From a virus: DNA of 64,000 nt. How positions within the stretch are numbered: the first letter of the stretch is position 1; each line of letters begins with the position of its first letter. The DNA lies in IMG/VR virus record IMGVR_UViG_3300043313_000346, positions 1-64,000 of that record; one strand, 5' to 3'. Shown in pieces: positions 32,165 to 38,954 of this stretch. Both the position numbers and the translations under genes were made by a program. The notes under the pieces were generated by a model. It did not search any database. It was not told the origin of the DNA and saw nothing but the letters and a program-made list of their open reading frames with translations.

Positions 32165-32267
32165 AGGTGACCACTGCAGAGCGGCGTGCCACAAGCGCGC
32201 CGCTCGACAGTGTTCATGCGAACACTCGCCCGCCGCAACCGGGCGCAAAAAAATGGAGAACCTTACA
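32165..32267 (+). promoter_or_regulatory. Leader element H
   Basis: CACTG (32172-32176) pairs with CAGTG (32208-32212) around GAGCGGCG/CGCCGCTC. The competing stem AGTGTTC-ATGC-GAACACT (32209-32226) has seven perfect pairs. Hairpin CGCCCG-CCGCAAC-CGGGCG (32227-32245) and AAATGGAGA (32251-32259) follow, then the ATG at 32268. This is the clearest full-length copy. Confidence 0.75.
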
Positions 32268-32498
32268 ATGACGATAAAGTCCCTCATCCTGACGGCGGCG
32301 CTCTTGCTCGCCGGCCCGCACATGCTGCGCGCCGATGACGCCAAGGGCGCGGCCGATGACGCATCCCGCGAATGGAGTCCGATCGAGGTTGTCTACTTCT
32401 GCAATCTTCCTCTGGCCGAAGCCAAGATCGAGAACTGCACGGCAGCGCAGCCGAAGCGACAGCGACAAGCGCGCTTGCGCAAGAAGGTGATCCGATGA
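32268..32498 (+). CDS. Small secreted protein
   Basis: 76 residues: signal peptide (MTIKSLILTAALLLAGPHML), then a short mature part with two cysteines (YFCNLPLAEAKIENC) and a basic end. Stop and next start overlap in ATGA. Unknown. Confidence 0.6.
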   Translation: MTIKSLILTAALLLAGPHMLRADDAKGAADDASREWSPIEVVYFCNLPLAEAKIENCTAAQPKRQRQARLRKKVIR

Positions 32499-32905
32499 AA
32501 CCCACCAAGCGCGAATGCGGCGGCTGCACGCTGTGCTGCAAGTTGTTGGCTGTGCCGGCGATCGAGAAGCCGCAAGACAAGTGGTGCAAGCACTGCACCA
32601 TCGGTGTCGGCTGCGCGATCAACGGCAGCGAGCAGCGACCAGAGGCTTGCGGCCTGTTCGATTGCCTCTGGCTGCAAGGCTACGGCGACGACAACATGCG
32701 GCCCGACAAATCGAAGGTCGTCATGGGCATGACGTCGGACGGCAAAAGCCTCGTGCTCTATGTCGATCCGTCGCGGCCGGAAGCGTTCCGCGAACCGGCG
32801 ATCGACAAGACGATCGACAAGCTGATCGCGAACGGCATGAAGGTGTTCGTCGTATGCGGCGACAAGCGCCGGATGATCTCAAACCAAAATGGAGAACCGA
32901 CATGA
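32495..32905 (+). CDS. YkgJ-like cysteine-cluster protein
   Basis: 136 residues. CGGCTLCCKLLAVP near residue 8, CKHC near 31, C near 39, and C...FDCLWLQG near 52-58 match the CxxCxxxCC...C pattern of the YkgJ family, thought to bind zinc or an iron-sulfur centre. A paralogue lies at 37086. The role in phage is unknown. Confidence 0.75.
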   Translation: MKPTKRECGGCTLCCKLLAVPAIEKPQDKWCKHCTIGVGCAINGSEQRPEACGLFDCLWLQGYGDDNMRPDKSKVVMGMTSDGKSLVLYVDPSRPEAFREPAIDKTIDKLIANGMKVFVVCGDKRRMISNQNGEPT

Positions 32906-33147
32906 CGAACGAAGAGAAAGACCTGCTGCGCCGAATCGCAACGGTGCTGCAACAGCCGCGCAATCGCTTCGGCTGCATTCAAGGCGGGGCGTCGCACGCG
33001 CGCGACGCTGCGCCGGCTGATCTGGTGAAGCGCCTGCCGCACGGCGGCGTCGACGCTGCTGATCAGTGCGCCATGCTCCTGCAGTCGCTGATCGGCGATC
33101 CGGTGATGTCGATCGGCGACATGGGCAACATGAGGACTCGGGCATGA
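32902..33147 (+). CDS. Small hypothetical protein
   Basis: 81 residues; the ribosome site AAAATGGAGAACCGAC lies in the 3' end of the previous gene, without hairpins. Helical start (EEKDLLRRIATVLQQP). Unknown. Confidence 0.55.
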   Translation: MTNEEKDLLRRIATVLQQPRNRFGCIQGGASHARDAAPADLVKRLPHGGVDAADQCAMLLQSLIGDPVMSIGDMGNMRTRA

Positions 33148-33803
33148 CCGACATTTGGCCCGTGATCCATCTCTCAACCGTCGACAAGCTCACGGTCGAG
33201 AACGCCAGCATGGCCGCGCGCTGCGGCTGTCCCGGCGTGTTTCTCATCTCGATGAGCGGCTACGACGACGCGGTCGATCCTGCGGCGGCGCTGATCCGGC
33301 GCGAAGTGCCGGGGCTCAAGATCGGCATCAACCTGCTGACCAAGTCGCCATCGTGGGCGGTGTGCCACAGCATGAACCAAGGCTATGACGCGACATGGTC
33401 CGACTTTGCGTGGCAGGGCACCGGCGTTGATGCCTACATCGAGAAGGCCGGCGTCGATCACAAGTTCTTCGCCGCCGTCGCGTTCAAGGGCGAGACGCAC
33501 AACGAGCCGGACCCGCACGCGAGCGCGCGCGAGGCCGTGGCGCGCGGATTTATTCCGATGACGAGCGGCAGCGGCACCGGCGTCACCGCGCCGTTCGAGA
33601 AGATCGAGCGGCTGCGCAAGGCGATCGGTCCCGCCGCGCCTCTCGCGATGAGCGGCGTGCATCCACCGCACGCCGATCGGTTGGTGCCGCTGGTGACGCA
33701 CTTCCTCGTCGCCACGTGCATCAGCCGGGACTTCTACACGTTCGATGAAGCGATGCTGCAATACTTGATCGGCAAGACTGCCGGCGCTTCTGTTGTTGCC
33801 TGA
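33144..33803 (+). CDS. TIM-barrel-like protein (BtpA-like)
   Basis: 219 residues. Repeated strand-helix units include VIHLSTVDKLTVENASMAAR, GVFLISMSGYDDAVDPAAAL, LKIGINLLTKSP, FFAAVAFKGE, GFIPMTSGSGTG and PLAMSGVHPP. This is the layout of a (beta/alpha)8 barrel, and the first strands recall BtpA or phosphoribosyl-binding barrels. Substrate unknown. It may be an auxiliary metabolic gene. Last gene before leader element I. Confidence 0.6.
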   Translation: MTDIWPVIHLSTVDKLTVENASMAARCGCPGVFLISMSGYDDAVDPAAALIRREVPGLKIGINLLTKSPSWAVCHSMNQGYDATWSDFAWQGTGVDAYIEKAGVDHKFFAAVAFKGETHNEPDPHASAREAVARGFIPMTSGSGTGVTAPFEKIERLRKAIGPAAPLAMSGVHPPHADRLVPLVTHFLVATCISRDFYTFDEAMLQYLIGKTAGASVVA

Positions 33804-34108
33804 ATCAAAATCCCCGGCCGAGCTTCACGCTCGACCGGGGACTCTTGCTCGTGCGATCGCAACTTCGGCAACGAGCCTCGCGATCGGACCAAATGGAGAA
33901 AGCCCCGATTCGCGAGTGGGTGTCATTTAAGCGCACTTGGAACTTTTTTCAACTTTTGGCCGCTTCGAAGGCACGTGCGGTCTTCATCGCTTTTGCTTCA
34001 ATAGCTTGGGGCTGGAAGCATCATGTAACAAGTTGTGACAAATTTTTGCGAACGCCCAACGGAGGTTAGAATTTCGACAGGCAAAAAATACAGTTTCCCA
34101 AGGCGGCT
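33804..34108. promoter_or_regulatory. Orphan leader element I and regulator promoter region
   Basis: A long hairpin (CCCCGG.CGAGC/GCTCG.CCGGGG, 33812-33840), a GCTCGT/ACGAGC stem holding TCGCAAC (33857-33863) and AAATGGAGA (33891-33899) are present, but no clear gene starts at normal spacing. A dyad TGTAACAAGTTGTGACA follows at 34024-34040, then AT-rich DNA likely to hold the promoter for the XRE gene at 34109. Confidence 0.55.
34024..34040. promoter_or_regulatory. 17-bp operator-like dyad
   Basis: TGTAACAAGTTGTGACA is an imperfect dyad matching the palindrome at 25601 at 13 of 17 bases. It lies 69 bp upstream of an XRE repressor gene, a position suited to autoregulation. Confidence 0.5.
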
Positions 34109-34333
34109 ATGCGAAGACGAACGGCTCAATTTGTTAGACTCGCGCGCGCTAAGCTCAAGATGACACAAGCAGAATTTGCGAAACGGCTTGGGCTCGAACG
34201 TCGCAGCATCTTGCGATACGAGAAGGGCGAACCGTTGCCACCGACGGTGTACTTCGCGATCAAATTTCTGGTCGCGCGTGACAGGCTCAACAAGCAACGA
34301 GCCAAAGAGCGGATCAACAAAAGAGCCAATTAA
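34109..34333 (+). CDS. XRE-family HTH regulator 1
   Basis: 74 residues: KLKMTQAEFAKRLGLERRSI then LRYEKGEPLPPTVYFAIKFL is a complete Cro/CI-type HTH, with a basic tail (NKQRAKERINKRAN). No dimerisation or cleavage domain, so it is Cro-like in size. About 80% identical in the core to regulator 2. Confidence 0.8.
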   Translation: MRRRTAQFVRLARAKLKMTQAEFAKRLGLERRSILRYEKGEPLPPTVYFAIKFLVARDRLNKQRAKERINKRAN

Positions 34334-34493
34334 AGCGCTCTGCCCTCCCCTTCTCTAGCTTCCTTCCCCTCCCCAAAGCTGTGCAAGAACTTGCACACCT
34401 TCAAAGGTGTTGCGGTGCGACCTTGCGCACTCACGCGGCTTAGTGACATCTTATGACTCGCAAATGCCGGGAGCCCCCGGAAAAATACCTGCG
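34334..34493. promoter_or_regulatory. Three dyads between the XRE paralogues
   Basis: TGTGCAAGAACTTGCACA (34380-34397) is a perfect dyad. CACCTTCAAAGGTG (34396-34409) is a second, overlapping it. GTGCG/CGCAC (34415-34430) is a third. TAGTGACATCTTATGACT follows at 34441. A pyrimidine-rich stretch precedes them. The density suggests an operator complex for XRE regulator 2. Confidence 0.6.
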
Positions 34494-34769
34494 ATGAAAA
34501 GAGGCGAGATGACTACGACGGACTTCGCTACCGACACGATGACTCCAATGAAGAGCACTGCAGGCTTCGTGAAGCGTGCGCGTGCGAAGCTCCAGATGAC
34601 TCAGGGTGAATTCGCTGAGCGTCTCGGGCTCGAACGCCGCACCATCATAAGATACGAGAAAGGCGAGCCTCTGCCTCCGACGGTTTACTTCGCAATCAAG
34701 CATCTGGTCTCACGTCATAAGCTCAACAAGCAAAGAGCCAAAGACCGAGCGACCGCCAAGGAAGACTAA
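34494..34769 (+). CDS. XRE-family HTH regulator 2
   Basis: 91 residues from ATG 34494 (or 86 from ATG 34509, which sits closer to AGAGG). The HTH core KLQMTQGEFAERLGLERRTI then IRYEKGEPLPPTVYFAIKHL nearly repeats regulator 1, and the basic tail is also shared. Arose by tandem duplication; the two may act as opposing or heterodimeric regulators. Confidence 0.8.
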   Translation: MKRGEMTTTDFATDTMTPMKSTAGFVKRARAKLQMTQGEFAERLGLERRTIIRYEKGEPLPPTVYFAIKHLVSRHKLNKQRAKDRATAKED

Positions 34770-34861
34770 CGCGCCTGATTTTTCGTTCACCTAACCGCCC
34801 GTGCTTCACCGCTTGAAGCGCGACGCGGGACAACGCTGTCTCAGAGAGGACAAAAGCCATT

Positions 34862-35338
34862 ATGCCGAAACCCTTCTTGATCGGAATCGAAGTCGAGGAA
34901 GTCGCGCTCGGGCTGGTGATGCGCAAGCTCAACAGCCTGCCCGGCGTCGTCAAGCTGCACATGGACTTGGACCTGATAGGACCGAAGGCGAAGTCGAACG
35001 GCGCGGACCCGCACGGCAAGCGACGCGGGCGCCCGCCGGGCCGCCCGCACCGAACCTTCGACATGACCGGAGAGCAGGCAATCATCGCCATGCTGAAGGG
35101 CAAGACGATGTCGATCGGCGAGATGAAGGATGTGTTCGCGGCACAAGGCCGCGCGCCGGGCTCGGTCAACTCGTGCCTGTTCAAAGTTCAGAAGCAAGGC
35201 GCGGTTGTTCGCACGGCCCCGAACACTTACGCGCTGGCGAAGTCGAAGAGCAAGCCGAAGCCGAAGACGAAGGCGAAGAACAAGCCCAAGCCGAAGACAC
35301 CGAAGACGAAGCCCACGACAGCACCAGAGGGAGCGTAA
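34862..35338 (+). CDS. DNA-binding protein with AT-hook, winged helix and histone-like tail
   Basis: 158 residues. KRRGRPPGRPHR near residue 53 is an AT-hook. Residues about 68-128 form a winged-helix (AIIAMLKGKTMSIGEMKDVF, GSVNSCLFKVQKQGAVVR). The last 30 residues are lysine/proline repeats (KPKPKTKAKNKPKPKTPK). It is likely to coat or organise DNA or regulate transcription, like a small xenogeneic silencer; inferred. Confidence 0.7.
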   Translation: MPKPFLIGIEVEEVALGLVMRKLNSLPGVVKLHMDLDLIGPKAKSNGADPHGKRRGRPPGRPHRTFDMTGEQAIIAMLKGKTMSIGEMKDVFAAQGRAPGSVNSCLFKVQKQGAVVRTAPNTYALAKSKSKPKPKTKAKNKPKPKTPKTKPTTAPEGA

Positions 35339-35341
35339 CCT

Positions 35342-35722
35342 ATGGCCCGCGTGCATCTGTATCGGACCTATCGATGGATCGACAAAGACCCGATCATAGG
35401 GGCGGTGAAGACGATCGTGCAGGATGAGAAGCTGAAGAACAACGCGGTCCACGAAATCACGGGGATCGCGACAGCCACGCTCGACGGATGGTTCAACGGC
35501 GGCACGCGCAAGCCGCAGAACGTCACGGTGACAGCGGTTGCGTCGGGGCTCGGCTACGTGCGGCGCGATCGATTGTTGCCCGATGGCACGGTCGAGGTTG
35601 GCTTCGAGAAGGCACGCAAGCTCGACTGGAAAGAGGAAGCCGAGAAACAGACGAAGTTCATGCTGAAGTATAACCCGAAGAAAAAGCGCAAGGCGAAGCG
35701 CAAGAAAAATGGTGCCGGGTGA
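35342..35722 (+). CDS. HTH protein with lysine-rich tail
   Basis: 126 residues. NAVHEITGIATATLDGWFNGGTRKPQNVTV (in part) resembles an XRE-type HTH. The C-terminus KYNPKKKRKAKRKKNG is strongly basic. Directly downstream of another basic-tailed DNA binder, so the two may act together. Confidence 0.65.
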   Translation: MARVHLYRTYRWIDKDPIIGAVKTIVQDEKLKNNAVHEITGIATATLDGWFNGGTRKPQNVTVTAVASGLGYVRRDRLLPDGTVEVGFEKARKLDWKEEAEKQTKFMLKYNPKKKRKAKRKKNGAG

Positions 35723-36078
35723 TGAGCGATACAGACATGGGACGAACACCAATGACCGATGGCGACATGAAGCGTCTGCTCGATTACGTGGCGTTCGTCC
35801 CGATCCCGGTGACGGTGAAGGCGAACGACTACGCCTATGACGGCTGGCTGATCGGCGGCGGCGAGAAGCGTCACGGCGAGTTTCGGGTGATGGTCGAGGA
35901 CAGCTTCGGCCGCATCTACATCCACAACTGCGGTCAGGTCCGCGTGCGCGACGAGGCCGAGCCGCGCTCGCGCGAGATCGTCATGCGCGACGTGATCGCG
36001 CTGCTGCCGAACGACCGCGAGGCCGGGCTGGCGGTTCTCGATCTGGCGCGACGCATGGTGGAGAGGTTCAAGCGATGA
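35722..36078 (+). CDS. Hypothetical protein, 118 aa
   Basis: ATG shares a base with the previous stop. Strand-rich centre (WLIGGGEKRHGEFRVMVED, IYIHNCGQVRVRDE) and a helical end. Unknown. Confidence 0.55.
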   Translation: MSDTDMGRTPMTDGDMKRLLDYVAFVPIPVTVKANDYAYDGWLIGGGEKRHGEFRVMVEDSFGRIYIHNCGQVRVRDEAEPRSREIVMRDVIALLPNDREAGLAVLDLARRMVERFKR

Positions 36079-36335
36079 GCGATACAGACACGAAGCATCT
36101 CGACTGGATCGCCGTGCCCTTGCTGGTCGCCGGCCAGCCGCGATCGTGGGGCGCCGGCGTGTGGCCGTGGACGTTCGCCGTCACCTTCAACGGCACCACC
36201 TACGCGGCGAGCGCTAACGACAGCCGGGCGCGCGGGACCGGGCACACCAAGCTCGGCGCCGATTTCACGACGCTGGAGTCGGCCCAGAAGGCGTGCGCGG
36301 CGTTTCTCCGCGAGCAGAAGGACGCGCGGTCATGA
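36075..36335 (+). CDS. Small hypothetical protein
   Basis: 86 residues (MSDTDTKHLDWIAVPLLVAG...), starts with MSDTD like the gene before it. Tryptophan-rich strands (WGAGVWPWTFAVTFNG). Unknown. Confidence 0.5.
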   Translation: MSDTDTKHLDWIAVPLLVAGQPRSWGAGVWPWTFAVTFNGTTYAASANDSRARGTGHTKLGADFTTLESAQKACAAFLREQKDARS

Positions 36336-36613
36336 CCGGCGACCAGCTTCCGCAGCACGCGCTCGACACACTCACGCGCGGGCACTGTCCCGCGTGCGAG
36401 TCGCGCGGCTTCATCATCGGCCCGCAGGGCGGTGCGGCGATCAACATCGAATGCGCGTTCCTCGACTGCCGCGCGCGGTTTAACGTCGTGATGTTCGGCG
36501 GGCGCTGCCTGATGGCGCAGGAGATCGAGCGCGAGGCGCAAGGCGGCAGCGTGTGGCCCAGCGCACCAGCATCCGCCGGTGAGGGCTCAGGCCACAGCGG
36601 GAGCTTCTCATGA
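36332..36613 (+). CDS. Zinc-finger small protein
   Basis: 93 residues from MTGDQLPQHALDTL. CPACESRGF and CAFLDCRARF form a C-x2-C...C-x4-C set typical of a zinc ribbon. The tail is polar. ATGA overlap on both sides. Confidence 0.6.
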   Translation: MTGDQLPQHALDTLTRGHCPACESRGFIIGPQGGAAINIECAFLDCRARFNVVMFGGRCLMAQEIEREAQGGSVWPSAPASAGEGSGHSGSFS

Positions 36614-37089
36614 GCGGCATCGGTCGCGTGCATGAACGCATCAACGCCGACATCAACCGCGTCGGGCGGTCGCTGATGGGCGTCGGCGACGATCCGCCGT
36701 TCTGCTATTCGATCGGCAATTACTTCCAGCGCTGGACCGTTGGTCCTCCCCCGGGCAATGTTGTGATCATGCCCGAACTGCTGGTGATCGGCACCGCCAA
36801 GGGTAACTTCCTCAACGATCTATCAAACATGATGATCGAAGCGCGCCAGCCGTTCGATGATGGTCAGGTCGTCCTGATGCACGGCGCGCGGCAGCCGGTG
36901 AGGATCATCCGCGCCAACAACGACGCGCGCACCAAGTATATGATCCAAGCCGGCGTGATCTTGCGCGTCAACGACTATCCGGTCATGCAGGTTCTGATCC
37001 CCGACACCGCCGGCAAATTTCCCGGCGAGTCTGGATGCGCGCCGCCGTATTCCTTATGGCCCGTTCTGCACGAGAGGCTGCTGCAATGA
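36610..37089 (+). CDS. DUF4262-like protein
   Basis: 159 residues. The core VGDDPPFCYSIGNYFQRW, PELLVIGTAKGNFLNDLSNM resembles DUF4262 proteins, small domains of unknown function found in bacteria and phages. Overlaps both neighbours. Confidence 0.7.
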   Translation: MSGIGRVHERINADINRVGRSLMGVGDDPPFCYSIGNYFQRWTVGPPPGNVVIMPELLVIGTAKGNFLNDLSNMMIEARQPFDDGQVVLMHGARQPVRIIRANNDARTKYMIQAGVILRVNDYPVMQVLIPDTAGKFPGESGCAPPYSLWPVLHERLLQ

Positions 37090-37628
37090 ATCGCACGTGC
37101 GGCGGCTGCACGCTGTGCTGCAAGTTGCTCGCCGTCAACGAGCTTGGCAAGCTCGCCGGCCAGCACTGCCAGCACCAGAGCGCGGCAAAGGGCTGCAAGG
37201 TCTATCACGACTCTCGCCGCATGCCGGGATCGTGCCGGCTGTGGAATTGCCAATGGATCATCGGGCAACTGCCGCGTGATCTGCGCCGGCCCGATCGCGC
37301 GCACTACGTCGTCGACATGATACCCGACTATGTGAACACCGTGTTCGACAACGAGACGATCAACATCCCGGTGGTGCAGGTCTGGTGCGATCCGGATTTT
37401 CCGAACGCGCACCGTGATCCGGCGCTGCGTGCGTGGCTCGATGCCGAGCGCACGTGCGCGCTGATCCGTTTCAGCGCCAGCTATGCGCTCTTCATCGCGC
37501 CGCCGTCGGTCAACAGCGAAGGCGTCTGGTACGAAGACGTCCCCCGCGAGAGCGGAGAGAAGCAACACGCGCTCGATGACATCCTCGCCGTCACCGGCGC
37601 GCGCGTGCGCGTGGAGATCGAGCCATGA
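37086..37628 (+). CDS. YkgJ-like cysteine-cluster protein, second copy
   Basis: 180 residues. CGGCTLCCKLLAVNELGKLA is nearly identical to the 32495 protein at its N-terminus, followed by C-x3-H, C near 36, and CRLWNCQW. The C-terminal 100 residues differ and are longer. Two diverged copies in one phage imply selected roles, perhaps in metal handling or protein modification. Confidence 0.75.
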   Translation: MNRTCGGCTLCCKLLAVNELGKLAGQHCQHQSAAKGCKVYHDSRRMPGSCRLWNCQWIIGQLPRDLRRPDRAHYVVDMIPDYVNTVFDNETINIPVVQVWCDPDFPNAHRDPALRAWLDAERTCALIRFSASYALFIAPPSVNSEGVWYEDVPRESGEKQHALDDILAVTGARVRVEIEP

Positions 37629-37921
37629 TCAGCCACGGCAACGCACCGATCCCGCCCGGCAAAGGCATGTTCGTGTTTGCAGAACTTGGCGCGGTGTCGT
37701 GCTCGATCTGCGCGCCGGCCGCCGTCACCAAGGATGAGGTTGAAGCCTTCGCGACCGCGACGCTCGGCCGGCCGTTCGGCGGTTGGGAAGCGGTCGACAA
37801 ATCGAAGATCAGCATGGGCCAGCCCACACCGAATCCGTGCAACGTCGCGGCCGATCGCAAGCACTGGTTTCTGCTCAACGGCGCCACGGCGGCCGGGCTC
37901 GGGCTGGAGACGAAGGCATGA
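37625..37921 (+). CDS. Small hypothetical protein
   Basis: 98 residues; CSIC near residue 26 and a beta-rich middle. ATGA overlaps upstream and downstream. Unknown. Confidence 0.5.
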   Translation: MISHGNAPIPPGKGMFVFAELGAVSCSICAPAAVTKDEVEAFATATLGRPFGGWEAVDKSKISMGQPTPNPCNVAADRKHWFLLNGATAAGLGLETKA

Positions 37922-38130
37922 TCGGCCCGGGAAACACACGCCCGACTGACGGCGATCACAGCCCAACCGCGAAGGCGGCGCGGCGTCATGCGGTTGCCAG
38001 TATGGCCTGTCCGAAATGCGGTTCACTGGCTGGTGATGCCTGCAAGGCGAAGGGCGGCGGCACCTACGATCCGGCTTACACAGTGCATGCGGCGCGGCTC
38101 GATCTCGCCGTGCAAAAGGCATCAATATGA
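37918..38130 (+). CDS. Phage zinc-finger protein
   Basis: 70 residues. ACPKCGSLAGDACKAKGGGTY then HAARLD matches the short phage zinc-finger pattern CPxC..xxGxxC...HxxR. Possibly nucleic-acid binding. Confidence 0.65.
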   Translation: MIGPGNTRPTDGDHSPTAKAARRHAVASMACPKCGSLAGDACKAKGGGTYDPAYTVHAARLDLAVQKASI

Positions 38131-38348
38131 TCGGCCCCGGGAAATACGACGACGCCTGCACCGCCGCGCGCGAGATGGCGCAAGCCGAAGCGGCGATCGT
38201 GATCATCCTCAACGGCAACAAGGGCTCGGGCTTCTCGATCCAAGGTGACGTCAAGGCCAGCGCCAGCCTCACCGTCGAGAAGGTCGCCGCCTTGCTGCAG
38301 CACGTCGCCGCTGAGATGCTGCGCGATGCCGAGAGGCTGCGGACATGA
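38127..38348 (+). CDS. Small hypothetical protein
   Basis: 73 residues starting MIGPGKYDDACTAAREMAQA; the MIGPG start is shared with the previous gene. Alpha/beta with a C-terminal helix. Unknown. Confidence 0.55.
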   Translation: MIGPGKYDDACTAAREMAQAEAAIVIILNGNKGSGFSIQGDVKASASLTVEKVAALLQHVAAEMLRDAERLRT

Positions 38349-38611
38349 GCGAGCGTAAGCGCATTCGCGACAAGCCGATGCGTGGGCGCTTCTGGCGCGT
38401 GAGCGAACTGCGCCACTTCAGGCCACGACAGCGCAAGGCAATGATCGCAGAGACGCACGACGAAAATCTGCGACGGTTCGAAGCGGCGGCTGAGTATGTC
38501 GAATGGGCCAAAGACGAGCGACCATTCGGTGAGATGTTCCACAGGCAGCAGATCATTTTGTGCTGCATCGGATTTATCTATCTGTTGAAGCGAGAGCGGC
38601 TCAGGACGTGA
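38345..38611 (+). CDS. Small basic hypothetical protein
   Basis: 88 residues, strongly basic (MSERKRIRDKPMRGRFWRVS), with a hydrophobic patch near the end (IILCCIGFIYLL) that may be a membrane helix. Unknown. Confidence 0.55.
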   Translation: MSERKRIRDKPMRGRFWRVSELRHFRPRQRKAMIAETHDENLRRFEAAAEYVEWAKDERPFGEMFHRQQIILCCIGFIYLLKRERLRT

Positions 38612-38615
38612 TGCC

Positions 38616-38954
38616 ATGCTGCGCTATTACGTGCTCGACGAAGAGAACCACCCGGTGCGCGTCAGAGACGTGATCGCGTGGGCGCAGCAATTCGAGAACC
38701 TGAGCAACCGCATTGTCGCATGGACGCAGGTCACCAGCGAGATCACGGTGAGCACGGTTTTTCTCGGGCTCGATCACCGGCACTTCGGCAAGGGCCCGCC
38801 GATCCTGTTTGAAACGATGGTGTTCGGTGGGCCGCTCGATCAGGCGTGCGTGCGCTATGCGTCATGGGACGATGCGCAGACCGGCCACGCGATCTCGGTG
38901 CGCAAGGTGCGCGAGGCGATCGGACAGAAGGTGAAGACCGATGAGACTTGCTGA
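38616..38954 (+). CDS. Conserved-type phage protein
   Basis: 112 residues. The pattern TEITVSTVFLGLDHRHFGKG, PPILFETMVFGGPLD is widespread in phages of diverse bacteria. Function unknown. Overlaps the next gene by 14 bases. Confidence 0.7.
   Translation: MLRYYVLDEENHPVRVRDVIAWAQQFENLSNRIVAWTQVTSEITVSTVFLGLDHRHFGKGPPILFETMVFGGPLDQACVRYASWDDAQTGHAISVRKVREAIGQKVKTDETC

Noticed and set aside
33893-34069. 58-codon frame starting at the ATG within AAATGGAGA of leader I
   Set aside because: That ATG is part of the ribosome-site motif in all other leaders, and the frame crosses an operator dyad. Kept only as an alternative.
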